NCBI GenBank assembly: GCA_900539185.1 | Contig: UQBG01000029.1 | Location: forward strand, 1 to 13,710 | Source of the DNA: an uncultured Clostridium sp. | Lineage (GTDB): Bacteria > Bacillota > Clostridia > Lachnospirales > Lachnospiraceae | Reading direction: 5' to 3' | DNA: 13,710 bases | Shown: piece after piece, positions 13,598-13,710 of the stretch | Layout: the number at the start of each line of letters is the position of its first letter | Numbering within the stretch: position 1 is the first letter of the stretch | Position numbers and translations under genes: made by a program | Notes under the pieces: model-generated | Told to the model about the DNA's origin: nothing | Databases searched by the model: none | What the model saw: only the letters and a program-made list of their open reading frames with translations

Positions 13598-13710
13598 GTA
13601 TTCGGGCATGTTCTTATTAGATTTCTTCTATAATTTACTGCTTCTTATATGGTTTTCCCCACCTTTACTTCCTGCCTGCCATTACAAAGTACACACTACC
13701 GCACAGAACC

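Noticed and set aside
13598..13710. Possible C-terminal fragment of an upstream minus-strand gene ending in TAA at 13665-13667
   Set aside because: Only about 14 codons are visible, with no recognisable sequence; chance open frame cannot be excluded.

Overview
The window looks like ordinary chromosomal core sequence from a Gram-positive anaerobe of the class Clostridia, most likely Lachnospiraceae. This is inferred from the close match of the glutamate dehydrogenase to the Clostridium symbiosum enzyme as I remember it, a [4Fe-4S]-type PurF, a eukaryote-like PurB, GatCAB, a Gram-positive NagZ-type lipoprotein, strong AGGAGG ribosome binding sites and sigma-A-like promoters. I see no prophage, insertion sequence, CRISPR array, tRNA, rRNA or defence system. 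All genes lie on the minus strand except one small PilZ-domain gene. No gene-free stretch exceeds 300 bases.

Reading in the direction of minus-strand transcription (right to left), the first block is 13.5-9.3 kb. A DUF368 membrane protein (PopT-like undecaprenyl-phosphate translocase family) is followed at short spacing by gatC, gatA and gatB, the tRNA-dependent amidotransferase, and a terminator hairpin closes this probable operon. Next is a GH3 beta-N-acetylhexosaminidase lipoprotein (NagZ-like, 9.2-8.0 kb). It converges with the plus-strand PilZ gene (7.6-8.0 kb), whose terminator lies inside the last codons of the nagZ-like gene.

The second block, 7.5-2.0 kb, carries purine synthesis genes. 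purF has a near-consensus promoter and is followed by purB, a terminator, a LysR-type regulator and purA. PurB and PurA are the two enzymes of the IMP-to-AMP branch, PurB also acts earlier in IMP synthesis, and PurF is the committed step. The purA promoter has a perfect 18-bp palindrome overlapping its -35/-10 spacer, and a hairpin sits at the predicted 5' end of the mRNA, so purA is probably regulated separately.

The third block, 2.0-0 kb, starts with an intergenic repeat region: two near-identical 32-bp direct repeats and a 63-bp near-perfect hairpin. A small two-helix membrane protein follows, then gdhA (glutamate dehydrogenase), which has a consensus promoter and a roughly 115-nt leader containing a hairpin and runs off the left edge of the window.

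The points most worth a second look are the purA operator, the repeat/hairpin cassette between purA and the small membrane gene, the Asn replacing the catalytic-dyad Asp in the NagZ-like protein, the in-frame triple TAA/TAG/TGA repeat at the end of purF, and the divergent PurA active site. None of these amounts to a clearly new system.
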